NCBI GenBank assembly: GCA_045588325.1
Contig: JAZNEA010000104.1
Coordinates: forward strand, 1 to 64,000
Direction of reading: 5' to 3'
Source: RGIG7378 sp045588325
Lineage (GTDB): Bacteria; Bacillota; Clostridia; RGIG7378
DNA: 64,000 nucleotides
Both the position numbers and the translations under genes were made by a program. The notes below the pieces were generated by a model, which saw only the letters and a program-made list of their open reading frames with translations, made no database searches and was not told the DNA's origin. Below are positions 62,910-64,000 of this stretch, piece after piece. The first letter of the stretch is position 1, and each line of letters begins with the position of its first letter.

Positions 62910-64000
62910 CTAACAAAGGGGAATTTTCTGAGAATCTGTCAACGCTATAGGTGTTATCATTCCTAAATTTATCGTTGACGCAGACGCAACATTATATTTT
63001 AACAATTCTAAATTAGGTCCAACAACATATGCATTTATTCCCCCATTATTAGCAACATTAATATCTGCTTTAGAAAACGAATTAGAATTTGGATGTGTAT
63101 GAACATATGCAACCAATGCAGTTCCTGATGGAACTTTTTTACTAACTGTAGCAGAATGAGGCTTTCCTGATCTAGGATCTGAATAATTATATGTTGTTAT
63201 GCCAAGGACGGTTCTTGAATAAATCATAGCTGATTATTCGTGTCGTATATAACTACTAGAACTATATGTTTCTTCCGCAAATGCCCTTGCAGCTTCCTCC
63301 TCGGAAGAGAATGGTATGTGTACTGAACCCAATTTTCTCCATGGTAGACTTGCTGGACTATTTAAAATATCAACATCAAATATACTTGCTTGAACAGCTA
63401 CACAAAGTTTACCAAACAAAGCTAATGGAATTTCTCCTGTGCAATCCACCCTATTCACTGGATTATTGCCACAGTATGCAAACATATTTGCACCTGTCAT
63501 ACCCTGTCCTGTGGATACATAGATATCAGCGTTAATGAACCTACCCCACTCTGGGTTGTAGTATCTGCTGTTCAGGTAGTAGAATCCTGTCTCTGCGTCG
63601 TAGACATATCCCCTGTAACGTCGTCGTCGCGGACTGCGTTTATGTTCGCAACAGCGTCTGTAGATACTATCTCTTCGCTATTGCACCACACTCTCCGTCG
63701 CTCCTCCTCTCCCCAGAAAAGCAAGCATTTCCGGGGGCCCCATTAACCTGTCCCATGTACCATCACTTAATGGGTTGCCTATCTGGTCATAGGTTATGGT
63801 TTTTCCGTTGTAAGAGGTTAACAAATCACTCCAATCGCTATCTGTGTAGCCATAGGAGACAGATTCCAGAACAGTTCCAAGTGTTCCCTCGGTATAGGCA
63901 TATCTCTTCTTAGAGAGGATGTTACCGCCTAAATCATAAGTGTAGGTCCATGTATCATTTAATACCTGGTCATTTACTCTGGTAAGCTGGATTGAGGTGG
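62910..64000 (-). pseudogene. Rhs-family toxin with DUF4329 domain, disrupted (cut by window edge)
   Basis: From the window edge inward the minus strand encodes YD repeats (TWTYTYDLGGNILSKKRYAY, KTITYDQIGNPLSDGTW). The frame is then lost in a GC-rich insert. The Rhs core end resumes in a continuous frame from 63620 (RYRGYVYDAETGFYYLNSRY and NMFAYCGNNPVNRVD). A toxin domain follows with EEEAARAFAEETYSSSSYIRHE, an in-frame TAA at 63234-63236, and then SAMIYSRTVLGITTYNYSD to AYVHTHPNSNSFSKAD. The HTHP segment and flanks match DUF4329. Without the stop the domain would be continuous. Confidence 0.85.
63612..63745. repeat. GC-rich segment inserted in the Rhs pseudogene
   Basis: Between the YD repeats and the RYRGY segment lies GC-rich DNA unlike its flanks. 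It contains GGGGCCCC, a CCCCcGGAAA / TTTTCTGGGG hairpin and GCGACGACGACG. It breaks the reading frame and replaces the Rhs segment expected there. It could be a small interspersed repeat or a deletion junction. Confidence 0.45.

Overview
The window reads as a chromosomal segment of a spore-forming Firmicute of class Clostridia. The evidence is an hrcA-grpE-dnaK-dnaJ heat-shock operon behind a perfect CIRCE element, a spore germination protease (gpr) with a cwlD-type amidase, AGGAGG-type ribosome binding sites, TTGACA/TATAAT promoters and intrinsic terminators. Base composition is moderate. No rRNA or CRISPR array is visible; one tRNA (Leu, UAA) is present. Most genes are on the minus strand.

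Layout. 1-4108: dnaJ (cut by the window edge), dnaK, grpE, hrcA and their CIRCE-controlled promoter. 4236-5500: a stand-alone argJ homologue that has lost its nucleophilic threonine. 5562-7976: a large secreted protein with a SipW-type signal peptide, divergent from a small Xre regulator, with nested dyads over its promoter. 8101-15805: clpE-like, uvrA and uvrB, apparently one operon, with a decayed rhuM fragment between uvrB and a promoter carrying a LexA-like box. 15913-18460: ECF sigma factor, membrane-anchored partner and serpin lipoprotein. 18941-24324: an anion permease behind an unusual parC/parE pair. 24423-30343: membrane protein, rmuC, hflC, hflK, DUF1015 protein and small proteins, with a tandem-repeat patch. 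30347-34867: ligA, then metA-metY behind a structured leader RNA and attenuator. 35027-36816: cwlD-like and gpr. 36954-41109: lepA, hemW, a regulator and a lipoprotein. 41200-55040: housekeeping genes (hfq, miaA, mutL, mutS, miaB, coaD, rsmD, recG, an HtrA-type protease and three poorly known proteins). 55161-60701: tRNA-Leu, a TPR membrane protein, a TIR-NACHT-TPR gene overlapping an inositol-monophosphatase-like gene, and a ZIP transporter. 61220-64000: debris of an Rhs-type polymorphic toxin locus with two candidate immunity genes.

Several blocks make functional sense as units. The dnaK operon and clpE serve protein quality control, and hflK/hflC may modulate FtsH. uvrBA, mutSL, recG, ligA and parCE serve DNA repair and topology. 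metA carries the residue associated with acetyl-CoA use and so feeds O-acetylhomoserine to metY. miaA and miaB build the ms2i6A tRNA modification. The most promising undescribed items are the TIR-NACHT-TPR/phosphatase operon, the unclassified metY leader RNA, the sigma/serpin operon and the catalytically altered ArgJ. All assignments come from reading the sequence; no database search was run.
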